The notes beneath the pieces were generated by a model that ran no database searches, was not told where the DNA came from, and saw only the letters and a program-made list of their open reading frames with translations. Source: Cyclostephanos tholiformis (taxonomy: Eukaryota > Bacillariophyta > Thalassiosirophyceae > Thalassiosirales > Thalassiosiraceae). Taken from it: a stretch of 16,928 bases of DNA. Position 1 is the first letter of the stretch, and every line of letters begins with the position of its first letter. The stretch covers positions 1-16,928 of the forward strand of contig JALLPB010000372.1 in the NCBI GenBank assembly GCA_036939975.1, read 5' to 3'. The translations under genes were made by a program, and so were the position numbers. This document shows, in pieces, positions 10,901-16,928 of the stretch.

Positions 10901-11485
10901 ATCCAAATGCTAATGATGAATCAGACCTAGATGAAGACTCTCGATCCGATGAAGATGAAGATACAATTCGTGAGATGGTTGTTGAAGGGTGTGGGGTCCC
11001 TGAGATAAATGGCATTTTCACACGAGCTGGATCATATGATGGTGTATCAAAGTACACCAAGCACACTAAATACCAAGGAAAGGAGGAGGAGTTTTCTCTG
11101 TTCAGGTGCAAGCTAACTGATAACACCAGGTGAGCTAGAGAGGATCAATATTTTCATGTTTTTTGTTGTTTCTTAGTCCTCATGATTGCCAAATTTAATC
11201 TGAACTTTCAGGAGGTGGTACATTTCCATCGTCCCAATGAATGCTCACCCTGGGACCACTAAAGATATTGATTTTTACGCTGCCGTGCCCTCTCCCCATG
11301 GCGAAGACGGTAGCCTCCCCCCACGGGCTAACTGGATGTGCATTCCGAATAGTGGTGGGATAATTCCCGCGCCCGTGGTCTATCCAAGGAGTTTCGTCGT
11401 CCCTAGAAATATCTATGACGAGGGAGATGAGAACCAATTGCCTGGAAATATCATCGTCGATCAAGATGAGACGGGCTATCTTTGA
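313..11485 (+). CDS. Giant ubiquitin carboxyl-terminal hydrolase, USP9X/USP24/USP34-like, seven exons
   Basis: The gene encodes a cysteine protease (peptidase family C19) that removes ubiquitin from proteins. Exons are 313-739, 1021-3815, 3937-7767, 7849-9990, 10078-10455, 10540-11129 and 11212-11485. All introns are GT-AG, every junction keeps frame, and the product is 3,478 residues, within the size range of USP24 and USP34. Domains in order: Q/P/N-rich N terminus (1-120); helical-repeat body (about 170-2080) that follows the USP9X pattern, for example a segment with ALWRI...NDVVASWAMNDLL; unnamed domain copy A (588-750); ubiquitin-like domain (1417-1496); catalytic core (2085-2588) with Cys2095, His2518 and Asp2535; EF-hand-like module (2984-3082); unnamed domain copy B (3337-3448). 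The frame opens at GTG 304, but 313 is the first in-frame ATG and a eukaryotic start. ATG 664 (context ACGATGG) is a possible later start. All catalytic residues are present, so it is probably active. Confidence 0.93.
520..543 (+). repeat. CAA/CAG run encoding Q8 in exon 1
   Basis: One CAA and seven CAG codons encode eight glutamines, preceded by five prolines and followed by more Q/K-rich sequence. This part of the N terminus is low-complexity and likely disordered, and its length may vary between alleles. Confidence 0.9.
740..1020 (+). other. Intron 1 of the USP gene (281 bases), containing a C30 homopolymer
   Basis: The donor is ACGG|GTAAGT and the acceptor is GAAAACAG|TCG. Exon 1 leaves one base of a codon (G) that joins TC of exon 2 to give Val. 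The intron is pyrimidine-rich, and positions 973-1002 are thirty consecutive C residues ending 18 bases before the acceptor. It is the longest intron of the gene. Joining restores one frame across the gap, since the frame of exon 1 meets a stop at 778-780. Confidence 0.85.
1884..1913 (+). repeat. (AAC)10 encoding N10 in exon 2
   Basis: Ten perfect AAC codons encode ten asparagines in a Gly/Asn/Ser-rich linker of the N-terminal body. The array is a pure triplet microsatellite inside coding sequence and preserves frame. Confidence 0.95.
2361..2840 (+). other. Unnamed domain, copy A (USP residues about 588-750)
   Basis: The encoded stretch contains RVSGAGTSFINGIYEF, then VKSGVELQYHRR, LFRCTMRSSHKWWFLS, PGTDKDVDYY and finally GWLTCRAGSDPPP. 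The same ordered blocks recur at the C terminus of the protein (copy B, 10975-11390). Copy A has an extra Gly/Asn/Pro-rich loop of roughly 45 residues before LFRC. I do not recognise a named family. The W-rich, G-x-G-x3-INGIY pattern suggests a compact beta-rich binding module, which is inference. Confidence 0.7.
3816..3936 (+). other. Intron 2 of the USP gene (121 bases)
   Basis: The donor is AGAAAG|GTACGC and the acceptor is a pyrimidine tract ending CTTCTTCCCAG|TCTTCG. The phase is 0. The upstream frame stops at 3876-3878 inside the intron, and the downstream frame resumes with SSSMFNSS. The splice is needed to join the two largest coding blocks. Confidence 0.9.
4963..5200 (+). other. Ubiquitin-like domain within USP (residues about 1417-1496)
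   Basis: The segment reads FLLEIHPLQTLASIKSQIA, later SVLPDTTLAADLGIMEGSEI and ALLSDK. This is the beta-beta-alpha start and the (T)LxxLGIxxGsxI finish of ubiquitin-like folds. USP9X-type enzymes carry a ubiquitin-like domain in the same relative place, between the helical body and the catalytic core. It lacks a terminal Gly-Gly, so it is an internal, unprocessed domain, presumably regulatory. Confidence 0.75.
7120..7260 (+). other. Tudor-like insert in the USP catalytic domain (residues about 2136-2183)
   Basis: The sequence LVGKKISVHWENGNKYDAVV followed by ASYEKATGMHTINY has the W-x2-(G/D)-x2-Y/W-x-A/G-x-V-x2-Y-x6-H-x-(I/V)-x-Y signature of Tudor folds such as those in PDS5-type proteins. 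It sits in a segment of about 150 residues (7066-7524) separating the Cys box from the conserved QQNDASEF. The rest of the insert (7261-7524) is acidic and Gln-rich. A ligand such as a methylated residue is inference; the aromatic-cage residues cannot be assigned from sequence alone. Confidence 0.65.
7768..7848 (+). other. Intron 3 of the USP gene (81 bases)
   Basis: The donor is TTGAAG|GTGAGA and the acceptor is TTTTTAACTGTAG|ACGAAC. The phase is 0. It interrupts the zinc ribbon of the catalytic domain: KICRECGLK lies before it and TNREEDMMNI after it. Joining gives the usual USP spacing between the first Cys pair and the GDNKVLCDSC pair. Confidence 0.9.
9745..10128 (+). other. EF-hand-like module of USP (residues about 2984-3082)
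   Basis: LTPRAIEALTAVFEE opens a helical pair and is followed by MILRDIRHYLQKCGQHVPPQ, IDQIFSRHAVDEPDGSKLL, LKGFLAYYRDA and, after intron 4, a block ending FGFRPDLTRR. The loop D-E-P-D-G-S-K-L-L-T resembles a degenerate calcium-binding loop followed by a 'GFLAYY' exiting helix. Whether calcium is bound cannot be told; the loop lacks a clear glutamate at its last position. The fold assignment is tentative. Confidence 0.45.
9991..10077 (+). other. Intron 4 of the USP gene (87 bases, stopless and a multiple of three)
   Basis: The donor is TATCAA|GTAAGG and the acceptor is TTCTATATTCAG|GTTCAA. The phase is 0. The segment is 29 codons long with no stop, so the frame reads straight through, yet it has consensus splice sites and a T-rich tract. 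Its translation is strongly hydrophobic, with many Phe, Tyr, Ile and Leu. That does not fit the surrounding charged module, which argues for an intron rather than exon. Confidence 0.75.
10456..10539 (+). other. Intron 5 of the USP gene (84 bases)
   Basis: The donor is ATTATG|GTGAGT and the acceptor is GATACTTGCAG|ATTTTA. The phase is 0. The upstream frame ends at a TGA (10480-10482) inside the intron, and translation resumes as ILNVLTAIRDEKQQ. Confidence 0.88.
10975..11390 (+). other. Unnamed domain, copy B (USP residues about 3337-3448), split by intron 6
   Basis: The encoded blocks are MVVEGCGVPEINGIF, VSKYTKHTKYQ, FSLFRCKLTDNTRRWYISIV, PGTTKDIDFYAA and PPRANWMCIPNSGGIIPAPV. They match copy A in order and in key residues: G-x-G-x3-INGI, LFRC, an aromatic W, PGT-x-KD-x-D-x-Y, and a final W with a Pro-x-Pro. 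A very acidic linker (DLDEDSRSDEDEDT) precedes it. The copy is interrupted by intron 6 between NTR and RWY, whereas copy A has no intron. Confidence 0.7.
11130..11211 (+). other. Intron 6 of the USP gene (82 bases)
   Basis: The donor is ACACCAG|GTGAGC and the acceptor is CTGAACTTTCAG|GAGGTGG. Two bases (AG) before the intron and one (G) after it form an Arg codon, giving DNTRRWYISIV. The upstream frame would stop at once in the intron. Joining completes the C-terminal domain, which agrees with its homologous copy A. Confidence 0.9.
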
Positions 11486-11944
11486 GAATACGTACGGTAA
11501 ATTTATACAAAGGGGTTCCGAATTCTTACCATCAGCTTTATTCAACTTACTGCTGAAGCAATAGGCCGGCTTATTCAGCAATTGAATGACGTCACTTGAT
11601 CTTCCTTATGGTTGTGGGCCAAAAAATGAAGAAAAAAAAATAGCGATCAACCAGATGGTAAATACACGAAGTGGAATCCCCATTTTTTAGGTGTAAAGAA
11701 ATTTCTACATTGTCAATACTAGAAATGGCAACACTCTTGTGCTGATATGCGTCGTATTGATGTTTAACAATATATAATACAGGCAATTCACAAATAAAAG
11801 TGGGCCCACAGCATAGGGCGAAATCAATTTATCACAGAGCTCATTATGTTGTATCACGGATAAAAGATCATTCTTTCGCAAACAAAAACACTGAATGAGG
11901 AGAGAGAGGAAAAAAAAAGAGAGAGAAATTCGTCCTCGATGACT
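11486..11944. terminator. Convergent 3' intergenic spacer
   Basis: The USP gene and the RsfS gene end facing each other 459 bases apart. No gene is seen between them. AATAAA at 11793-11798 on the + strand and TTTATT at 11537-11542 (AATAAA on the - strand) are possible polyadenylation signals, in an order that would make the two 3' UTRs overlap. A purine-only GA-rich tract lies at 11897-11927. The assignments rest on motif and position only. Confidence 0.4.
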
Positions 11945-12892
11945 TCAAGACCAAAATGGATCGATCTCCCTTTCCACATCCAATCGTTCTCTCATCGATT
12001 TCGTTGATGGGCCATCGTTATCATCACGACCGACCTCCTCCTCGCCATTGCCGTAATGTTCCTCGTCCTCGTCATCATCGTAATCCTCGTCTTCAACATC
12101 CGATACGTTGTCCATCATCATCCCACCATCTTCCCCCCTCCCCCCCCCCCCCTCATCCACCAACACGTCCGTAAGATCCAGATATTCCCCCCCCCGTCCC
12201 CTCCATATCCCGTCCATGTCGTAGAACAATCGACTCTTGGGCGTCATAACGTGGACCATGACGTCGCCGTAATCCAGCAATATCCAACCGCTATCGGCAT
12301 TTCCCTCGGGTATGCCATTGCCCAGACATCGCATCCCATCGTGACGATCCGATACGTCCCGCGATATGGCGTTGGATATGGCCTGATTCTGAGGCCTGGA
12401 CGTGCCGGAGACTATGACGACGAAGTTCGTGAGTGACGTGCAAGACGTGACCCTCATCGCCACGATGTCGGATGCCTTCCTCTTGTCCGCGGCCATGACT
12501 ATCGTGTGCACGAGCGGAACGAGGGGATCGGACGATACCGCACCGGGGGGCAAATCGGTCGGATCGACGGAATACGGGAACGTCGGCGGCTCGGATATGG
12601 AGTATAGCACGTCGTCGACCTGAGGTCGGGTGCGCTTGGAGGCGTTGGCGGAGGAAACGCGCCCACGGGAGGAGTCGCGATTGTCCCCGCCGGATGACAT
12701 GCGAAGGGCGGCGTGGCGGGAAGATGACGAAAGAGACGGATGATGCGTCGACGATGGCGGTGGGTGGGCGCCGATCTGGAATGCGCCGGATGCCGTCGCG
12801 GCGAGGAGGGCGTGGAGAAAGCAGCATCCGGTTGTCAACATCATCAGACGATGGGTCGTGTATCTGGGTGATAATGATGATGGTTGATGCAT
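11945..12892 (-). CDS. Plastid-targeted ribosome silencing factor (RsfS / Iojap family)
   Basis: The gene encodes a 315-residue intronless protein. Residues 122-232 are a complete RsfS domain: ASDIVAMRV, LTNFVVIVSGTSRPQ, NADSGWILLDYGDVMVHVM and LFYDMDGIW match bacterial RsfS block for block. The family binds ribosomal protein uL14 of the large subunit and blocks subunit joining; plant Iojap acts in plastids. The N terminus has a hydrophobic signal peptide (MMLTTGCCFLHALLAATA) followed by ASGAF at 34-38 and a Ser/His/Arg-rich stretch. This is the bipartite presequence of secondary plastids with Phe at the predicted +1. Residues 244-293 form an Asp/Glu-rich tail and the protein ends DPFWS. The frame opens at GTG 12958. 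I take ATG 12892, the first ATG, with A at -3; ATG 12844 or 12841 would give a shorter signal peptide and may be the real start. Confidence 0.88.
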   Translation of the reverse strand: MHQPSSLSPRYTTHRLMMLTTGCCFLHALLAATASGAFQIGAHPPPSSTHHPSLSSSSRHAALRMSSGGDNRDSSRGRVSSANASKRTRPQVDDVLYSISEPPTFPYSVDPTDLPPGAVSSDPLVPLVHTIVMAADKRKASDIVAMRVTSCTSLTNFVVIVSGTSRPQNQAISNAISRDVSDRHDGMRCLGNGIPEGNADSGWILLDYGDVMVHVMTPKSRLFYDMDGIWRGRGGEYLDLTDVLVDEGGGGRGEDGGMMMDNVSDVEDEDYDDDEDEEHYGNGEEEVGRDDNDGPSTKSMRERLDVEREIDPFWS

Positions 12893-13050
12893 GATAGGAT
12901 GATGGTGAATTGTGCACGAAGCTGAAGGAGGGATTCTATGGTTCGGCGCAAGGGTCACGTTGATGGTACCAACTACTATTCCTATCTACTGGGGGGGCGA
13001 TGGACTGCCGGCCGACAACCGACCGACCAACCAAAAAAAGAAGGAGAACT

Positions 13051-13224
13051 GTTACACCGAATAATATCCAGAATCCCGGATTGTGCATAATCGGGGGCCG
13101 ATTATGTAAAAAAATAGCAATAGTTTTTAGCGAGTTTTGGCGATTTTGTACAATTTTTCTACAGATTTTCCTTAAGTATTGTCGCTATTTTGCATAATCC
13201 GGAATTCTGGATAATCGGTGTGAC
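13051..13224. mobile_element. MITE-like element with terminal inverted repeats (about 174 bp)
   Basis: The left end GTTACACCGA...ATCCAGAATCCCGGATT and the reverse complement of the right end GTCACACCGA...ATCCAGAATTCCGGATT match over about 35 bases with a few differences. Similarity continues inward through A-rich sequence and AATAGC. The left arm also holds a perfect hairpin, CATAATCGG-GGG-CCGATTATG (13086-13106). There is no coding capacity. The CGGATTAT-type ends recall pogo/Tigger-related elements, but that family link is a guess. The expected TA duplication is not clear: TA occurs on the left and TG on the right. It lies about 160 bases upstream of the RsfS start codon. Confidence 0.65.
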
Positions 13225-13225
13225 N

Positions 13226-13935
13226 GTCTTCAAAAATAACTTTTGCCGACATCTCAAACGGCGACATTTCCAGCTAAGCTGCTTCCTGCTACTGACAATG
13301 GGGCAGAGTTTCACACCAACGGGGCCAATGCATTTATGATAACTATGATGATTTCATCAACAATGGGACCCATTAATCATGCCATCGATGGAGTCAGGAG
13401 TTGTCATTGTTTTTGATCCATAATGTACAGCCCAAATTGGAGCACACACACACCTGACCATTCCTAGCTCGATCGGAGTCAAATTGGGATCATGGATTCA
13501 ATCACAATATGGGATTCATCTGACCGAAAGGAACACCTGTTCAGCTTGGAGAATATATTAGGAGCATCAGCAAAAGGGCATTATTTCTTAGCCTACTTGA
13601 ACTTGGCAAGACTACTAACACCACTTGAATGTGAGTATTATCATGCCAGAACAACCATTGGCAAAGACCAGACCAAGAAAAAGACCACAATCGGGAGCCA
13701 GATCTAGGAGCAAGGACCAGAATCCAGAGCAAGACTTCTCGGACTACAACGTGCAAGTAGGCAAGATTGTGAGTGTTATCCTCCCAAATTTTCTTATCTC
13801 TTCTTTGGCAAGGAATCAATGCACCCACCATTGCTAACTGCCTATCTTTGGTCCCAACCAGTCCTACGATCAACCCATTTCTTGACAAACAAATTGAAAC
13901 AATGAAGTTTGCATAGTGCCCCATAAGCCTCCTCA
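13226..13935. other. A/T-rich intergenic DNA, no gene recognised; possible 5' part of the Helitron relic
   Basis: No intact gene is visible. A frame from ATG 13643 to about 13768 encodes a basic stretch beginning MPEQPLAKTRPRKRPQSGAR and ending with a GTGAGT-like donor. It could be a first exon of the transposon gene downstream, since it runs in the same direction about 170 bases before it. A short (AC)n run lies near 13443-13452. Everything else appears unstructured. Confidence 0.3.
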
Positions 13936-15309
13936 TTGTTCAAATCATTCTTTTGCCCATGCCTAACTGATCAAAGAAGATTGGTTAGACAAGGTCCAGT
14001 TCACATGGTACAGGAGACTGATAGAAGAAGATTGGTTAGACAAGATCCATTTCATAGGGCACAGGAGCAAACTGCTAATAATGATCAAGGAAGATTGGTT
14101 AGACAGCAAGATGATCCTGTTTGTAGGGCACAGGAGCACTGCTACACTGATCGAAGAAGAGTTGGAAGAGGTCAGTGTCCAATGGATCATGAGATGTCAA
14201 CCAAGTTTGATTCTACTAGTCGTACATACTTATTCAATCAAACCTGCAGGGTATGAATGTAGAATGCCATCAAGGTTGTGGATACATTCATCATTCAAAT
14301 TCAATGCCTAGCATAAGAAGAAAATGTTGTGCAAATGGTTGTCTGTCTGAAGCACATCCTAACTTTGATCAAGACTCAATATTGAGATTTGCCCTGGACC
14401 AACTACCAGCTTTTATGAAGAGCGTTATATATAGTCAAATTTGACCAACAAAGTACAAAATATACAATCTACTTGCACGTGTAATGGTTACTACCAAGGT
14501 ATGCTATTATACTGGCCATGGCAGATTTACAAATCTAGGTCGGGCAATAATTGTGTGACATTGAGTGAAAGCATCCATCATTTCTTCCTAAAGTTGATCA
14601 GCTCCAACCCACAATGTTCTGGACTGTATATTTTATTTTTGACAATTCAGTGGCATGTCTATGTTTATCGGAAGCTGGAATCATGAACAAAAAAGTATTG
14701 AATATTATTGCCAACCTACTAAGCTTGAACATCCTTACTGGAAGGAGGATTTACAAAATCTTGGAATGCATGTTTGTGAAGGTAGTTCTATGGTGGCAGA
14801 CCAACCTGCACGTAAGTCTAAGACAGTACTTTCTGTTATAAATTGCAGACTGACCGGTTCTATGACATTGCAGGTAACAACAACTGATGGCAGCATCTCA
14901 TATGTGAGCATAAATTTGGACTTGGTGGAGGGTCTTTGTTTTCTAGTACTTTTTACAAATGGAGAGCCTGGATACACAAATGATACAATAAGCTATCTTT
15001 CTCCCACAAATTATATTATGTCAATGATGTTGATGCCTGAAAAAAATGGTGCTGAATATTTGATAGCTCTAGCTAAATTGAAGGTGTTGATATAACTGAC
15101 AGTCACACGGGAGAAAGATCTGTGGGAAACACTGATGGTACTGAGAACATGGAGGAAATACATGGACTGAGATATTTGAGAACAAACAGTTTATGCTCAT
15201 GTCCAGGTTGGCGTATTGGTGGATTGTGATTGGGATCAGGGCACGTACATATGTTTTCAGTGCTAATGGTGGGGAATGTTACAAAAGAGCAAGGATGGAG
15301 ACTAAATGA
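13936..15309 (+). pseudogene. Degenerate Helitron Rep N-terminal region (rolling-circle transposon relic)
   Basis: Helitrons encode a Rep/helicase protein, and pieces of its N-terminal half appear here in order but in different frames. 14253-14441 has a Cys-rich block (NVECHQGCGYIH, RRKCCANGC, then FALDQLPAFM). After a TGA at 14442 the same frame continues as KIYNLLARVMVTTKVCYYTG and GRFTNLG up to a TGA at 14556. A second frame gives SIHHFF...NPQCSGL, a third YFIFDNS. 14655-15092 gives HPYWKEDLQNLG and LCFLVLFTNGEPGYTN (the LLFPxGExGW-like block) and LMPEKNGAEYL. Then VDITDSHTGERS and, shifted again, QFMLMSRLAYWWIV, ending at TGA 15307. At least three frameshifts and several stops show that it is dead. 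The catalytic Rep motif and the Pif1-type helicase are not seen downstream. The family call rests on motif order from memory. Confidence 0.6.
13969..14180 (+). repeat. Imperfect tandem repeat, four units of about 51-67 bp
   Basis: Each unit begins with a form of GATCAAAGAAGATTGGTTAG (or GATAGAAGAAG...) and contains CACAGGAG or TACAGGAG. The TTGG cores begin at 13981, 14032, 14095 and 14162. In the frame from 13936 the units read RRLVRQGPVHMVQET, RRRLVRQDPFHRAQEQ, GRLVRQQDDPVCRAQE and RRRVGRGQCPMDHE. The first spacings (51 and 63) are multiples of three, so the repeat was probably coding in the ancestral transposon gene. Confidence 0.7.
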
Positions 15310-15900
15310 TTAGATTTTGTTAGGATAAAATTAATGTTGGTCATAACTACAGAACCAATTTAAAACAAGGCTTGTAATCAAAATGGCTTGCGGAGGTAAT
15401 ACCAATAATATATATTCATATTAACACTCAATTGCTGGAGCATTGGTCAAGATTCCCAAACAGAACTTTGATCATTGAACAAGAAAACATAATTTTTTAT
15501 TCTAATATTTTCATAACTACTATGCTTCAAATGCAATAGATATATGGTACACACATAGAGTTTTCCAAAGTCTATGCCAAATGTCCTATCAGCTTGTAGA
15601 TAGTACAATATCTTGGATGAAAATATGTTTATCAAGCACCAAAACGTCCATGGTCCACATCAATTGAAGTAACAAGTGAGCCAATTTAAAATATGGTACT
15701 AGTTTTACTTACAGTGATGGAGAGGGGGAGAGAGAGAGAAAGAGTTGTTAGTGGTATCATGGGTCATTTCTTTTCGCAGGTTCTCTGGCCTACTGCTTTT
15801 GGGTGGGCTGGCACACATGATTTAACACAAGACCTAACACAATGGCGCGAGCTTGGAACTTGTATGCTAGCTAGAAACTTATTAGTTGTACAAAAATGAC
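15310..15900. other. A/T-rich intergenic DNA, no gene recognised
   Basis: I see no intact gene or recognisable domain. It may be further decayed transposon sequence, given what lies upstream. A GA-rich tract occurs at about 15718-15745. A 68-codon frame at 15693-15899 has no recognisable motif. No Helitron 3' hairpin with a CTRR end could be fixed. Confidence 0.4.
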
Positions 15901-15910
15901 AGCCACAGCT

Positions 15911-16156
15911 CACATACAAGTTTGATTTTTCTACAACTCTGATGCACCTAGTTCAAAAACTACAAGTTCCTTGGAAGGCCCCTAGGACTTGCATACAAGT
16001 TTGATTTTTCTACAGATTGGATACAAGTTTTTGTGTGGATCTTGTACAAAACTTGTATGGAATTGTAGGGAAACTACAGTTCAAATCTACACATGTCAAA
16101 AAAATACAACCCTACAAGCTCCATATAACCTCTATACAACCTCCATACAAGTTTCA
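15911..16156. repeat. Cluster of direct and inverted ATACAAGTTT repeats
   Basis: CATACAAGTTTGATTTTTCT plus ACA occurs at 15913-15935 and again, identical over 23 bases, at 15992-16014. Further ATACAAGTTT copies start at 16021 and near 16147. The copy at 16021-16034 (ATACAAGTTTTTGT) faces ACAAAACTTGTAT at 16046-16058, so the two can form a hairpin. Related words (CTACAAGTTCC, CTACAAGCTCC, AACTTGTATG) are scattered between 15850 and 16156. No coding frame explains the pattern. It could be the remnant of a small non-autonomous element. Confidence 0.65.
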
Positions 16157-16436
16157 CATTACTGGTATCTATGAAGTACAATGTAGGTAAATCTAGATTG
16201 TTCTCAGCAGAAAAAAACACCCTTTGGCTCTCTCACTCATCTCCAATAGCTAATAGAGTGGGCTTAAGCTCAAAATTAGGGGGGAAATCTGGGGGGTTGC
16301 TGGGATCAGCGGGGTATCCACCAAATTTGGGTTTTGCTCATGACCCCCTCTATTCATGTGGAATGCTAAATATTTTAAATTTAGCACGGAACTTACCACA
16401 TAGGAATACTAGTGCTAATTTATACAATAATAATGT
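16157..16436. other. A/T-rich spacer, no gene recognised
   Basis: Only a small inverted repeat stands out: TGCTAAAT (16364-16371) facing ATTTAGCA (16379-16386). The 112-codon frame starting at 16171 shows no domain and runs into the triplet array. It is probably not a gene. Confidence 0.4.
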
Positions 16437-16821
16437 GACGATGACGATGATGATGATGACGACGACGACATCAATGACAATGATGACAATGATGAGGATG
16501 ATGACATGACCATGATGATGAAAGCGATGGCAACGGCAATGATGATGATGATTACGATGATGACGACAATGACAACGATGGTGACAATGATGATGATGAT
16601 GACAATGAAGATGATGATGACAATGACAGCAATGACAATGATGATGGCGGTGATGAAAACAATGATGATGATGACAATTACAATGATGATGACAACAATA
16701 ACGACAATGACAACAGCAATAACAATGATGATGATGATGACGACAACAATGATGATGGCAATGGCGATGACAGTGACAACAATGATGATGACAATGTCAA
16801 TGACAATGGCGATGGTGATGG

Positions 16822-16863
<42 letters not shown>

Positions 16864-16873
16864 CGATGATGAA

Positions 16874-16928
<55 letters not shown>
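16437..16928. repeat. Long imperfect (GAT/GAC/AAT/AAC)n triplet array, running off the window
   Basis: Nearly 500 bases consist of triplets of the form GAY or AAY with occasional GGY, AGY, GAA and TAC, ending in a purer (GAT)n tract from about 16817. The triplet phase slips once near 16506. From 16514 to the end one frame is open and would read as Asp/Asn-rich, but it follows a stop at 16502-16504 and has no start codon. Most variants are single transitions from GAT, as expected for a decaying microsatellite. The array continues beyond the window, so its full length is unknown. Confidence 0.9.

Noticed and set aside
12056..12436. A 126-codon + strand frame across the RsfS gene
   Set aside because: It is antisense to the clear RsfS domain and is dominated by Pro/His low-complexity sequence.
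13291..13311. TDNGAEF, resembling the integrase DNGxEF motif of copia-type retrotransposons
   Set aside because: The residues on either side do not continue the integrase pattern and no other retrotransposon domain is near, so chance is more likely.
13969..14180. CRISPR-like spaced repeats
   Set aside because: The units are divergent, unequal in length and readable as a coding repeat. The setting is eukaryotic with no cas genes.
15693..15899. A 68-codon frame with a preceding splice-acceptor-like TTTTCGCAG
   Set aside because: It has no recognised domain, partner exon or coding bias, and lies in decayed repeat-rich DNA.

Overview
This is eukaryotic nuclear DNA, most likely from a diatom or a close photosynthetic stramenopile. 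The reasons are a huge multi-exon deubiquitinase with short GT-AG introns (81-281 bases), a nucleus-encoded plastid RsfS/Iojap protein whose presequence has the signal-peptide plus A-S-G-A-F junction typical of diatom plastid import, and a decayed Helitron in the flank. The lineage is inferred from these traits; no marker gene fixes it.

Layout. 1-312 is a C/G-rich 5' flank. 313-11485 (+) is one gene of seven exons and six introns encoding a ubiquitin-specific protease of about 3,478 residues, of the USP9X/USP24/USP34 kind. All six junctions keep frame and the joined exons total 10,437 bases, exactly 3,479 codons with the stop. It has a helical-repeat N-terminal body, a ubiquitin-like domain, a complete Cys/His/Asp catalytic core interrupted by a Tudor-like insert, an EF-hand-like module, and an unnamed domain present in two copies, one in the N-terminal half and one at the extreme C terminus. 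11486-11944 is a convergent 3' intergenic spacer. 11945-12892 (-) is the intronless plastid RsfS/Iojap gene with an acidic tail. Immediately upstream of it, 13051-13224 is a small terminal-inverted-repeat element (MITE-like).

From 13226 to the end the DNA turns A/T-rich and no intact gene is visible. 13936-15309 carries the relic of a Helitron Rep N-terminal region, broken by stops and frameshifts and preceded by a short in-frame tandem peptide repeat. 15900-16160 has dispersed direct and inverted copies of an ATACAAGTTT motif. 16437-16928 is a long (GAY/AAY)n triplet array running off the window.

The two intact genes are housekeeping in kind (ubiquitin removal, and silencing of plastid ribosomes) and show no evident functional link. 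The most unusual content is the architecture of the deubiquitinase: a Tudor-like reader fold inside the catalytic domain and a repeated unnamed module on either side of the enzyme.
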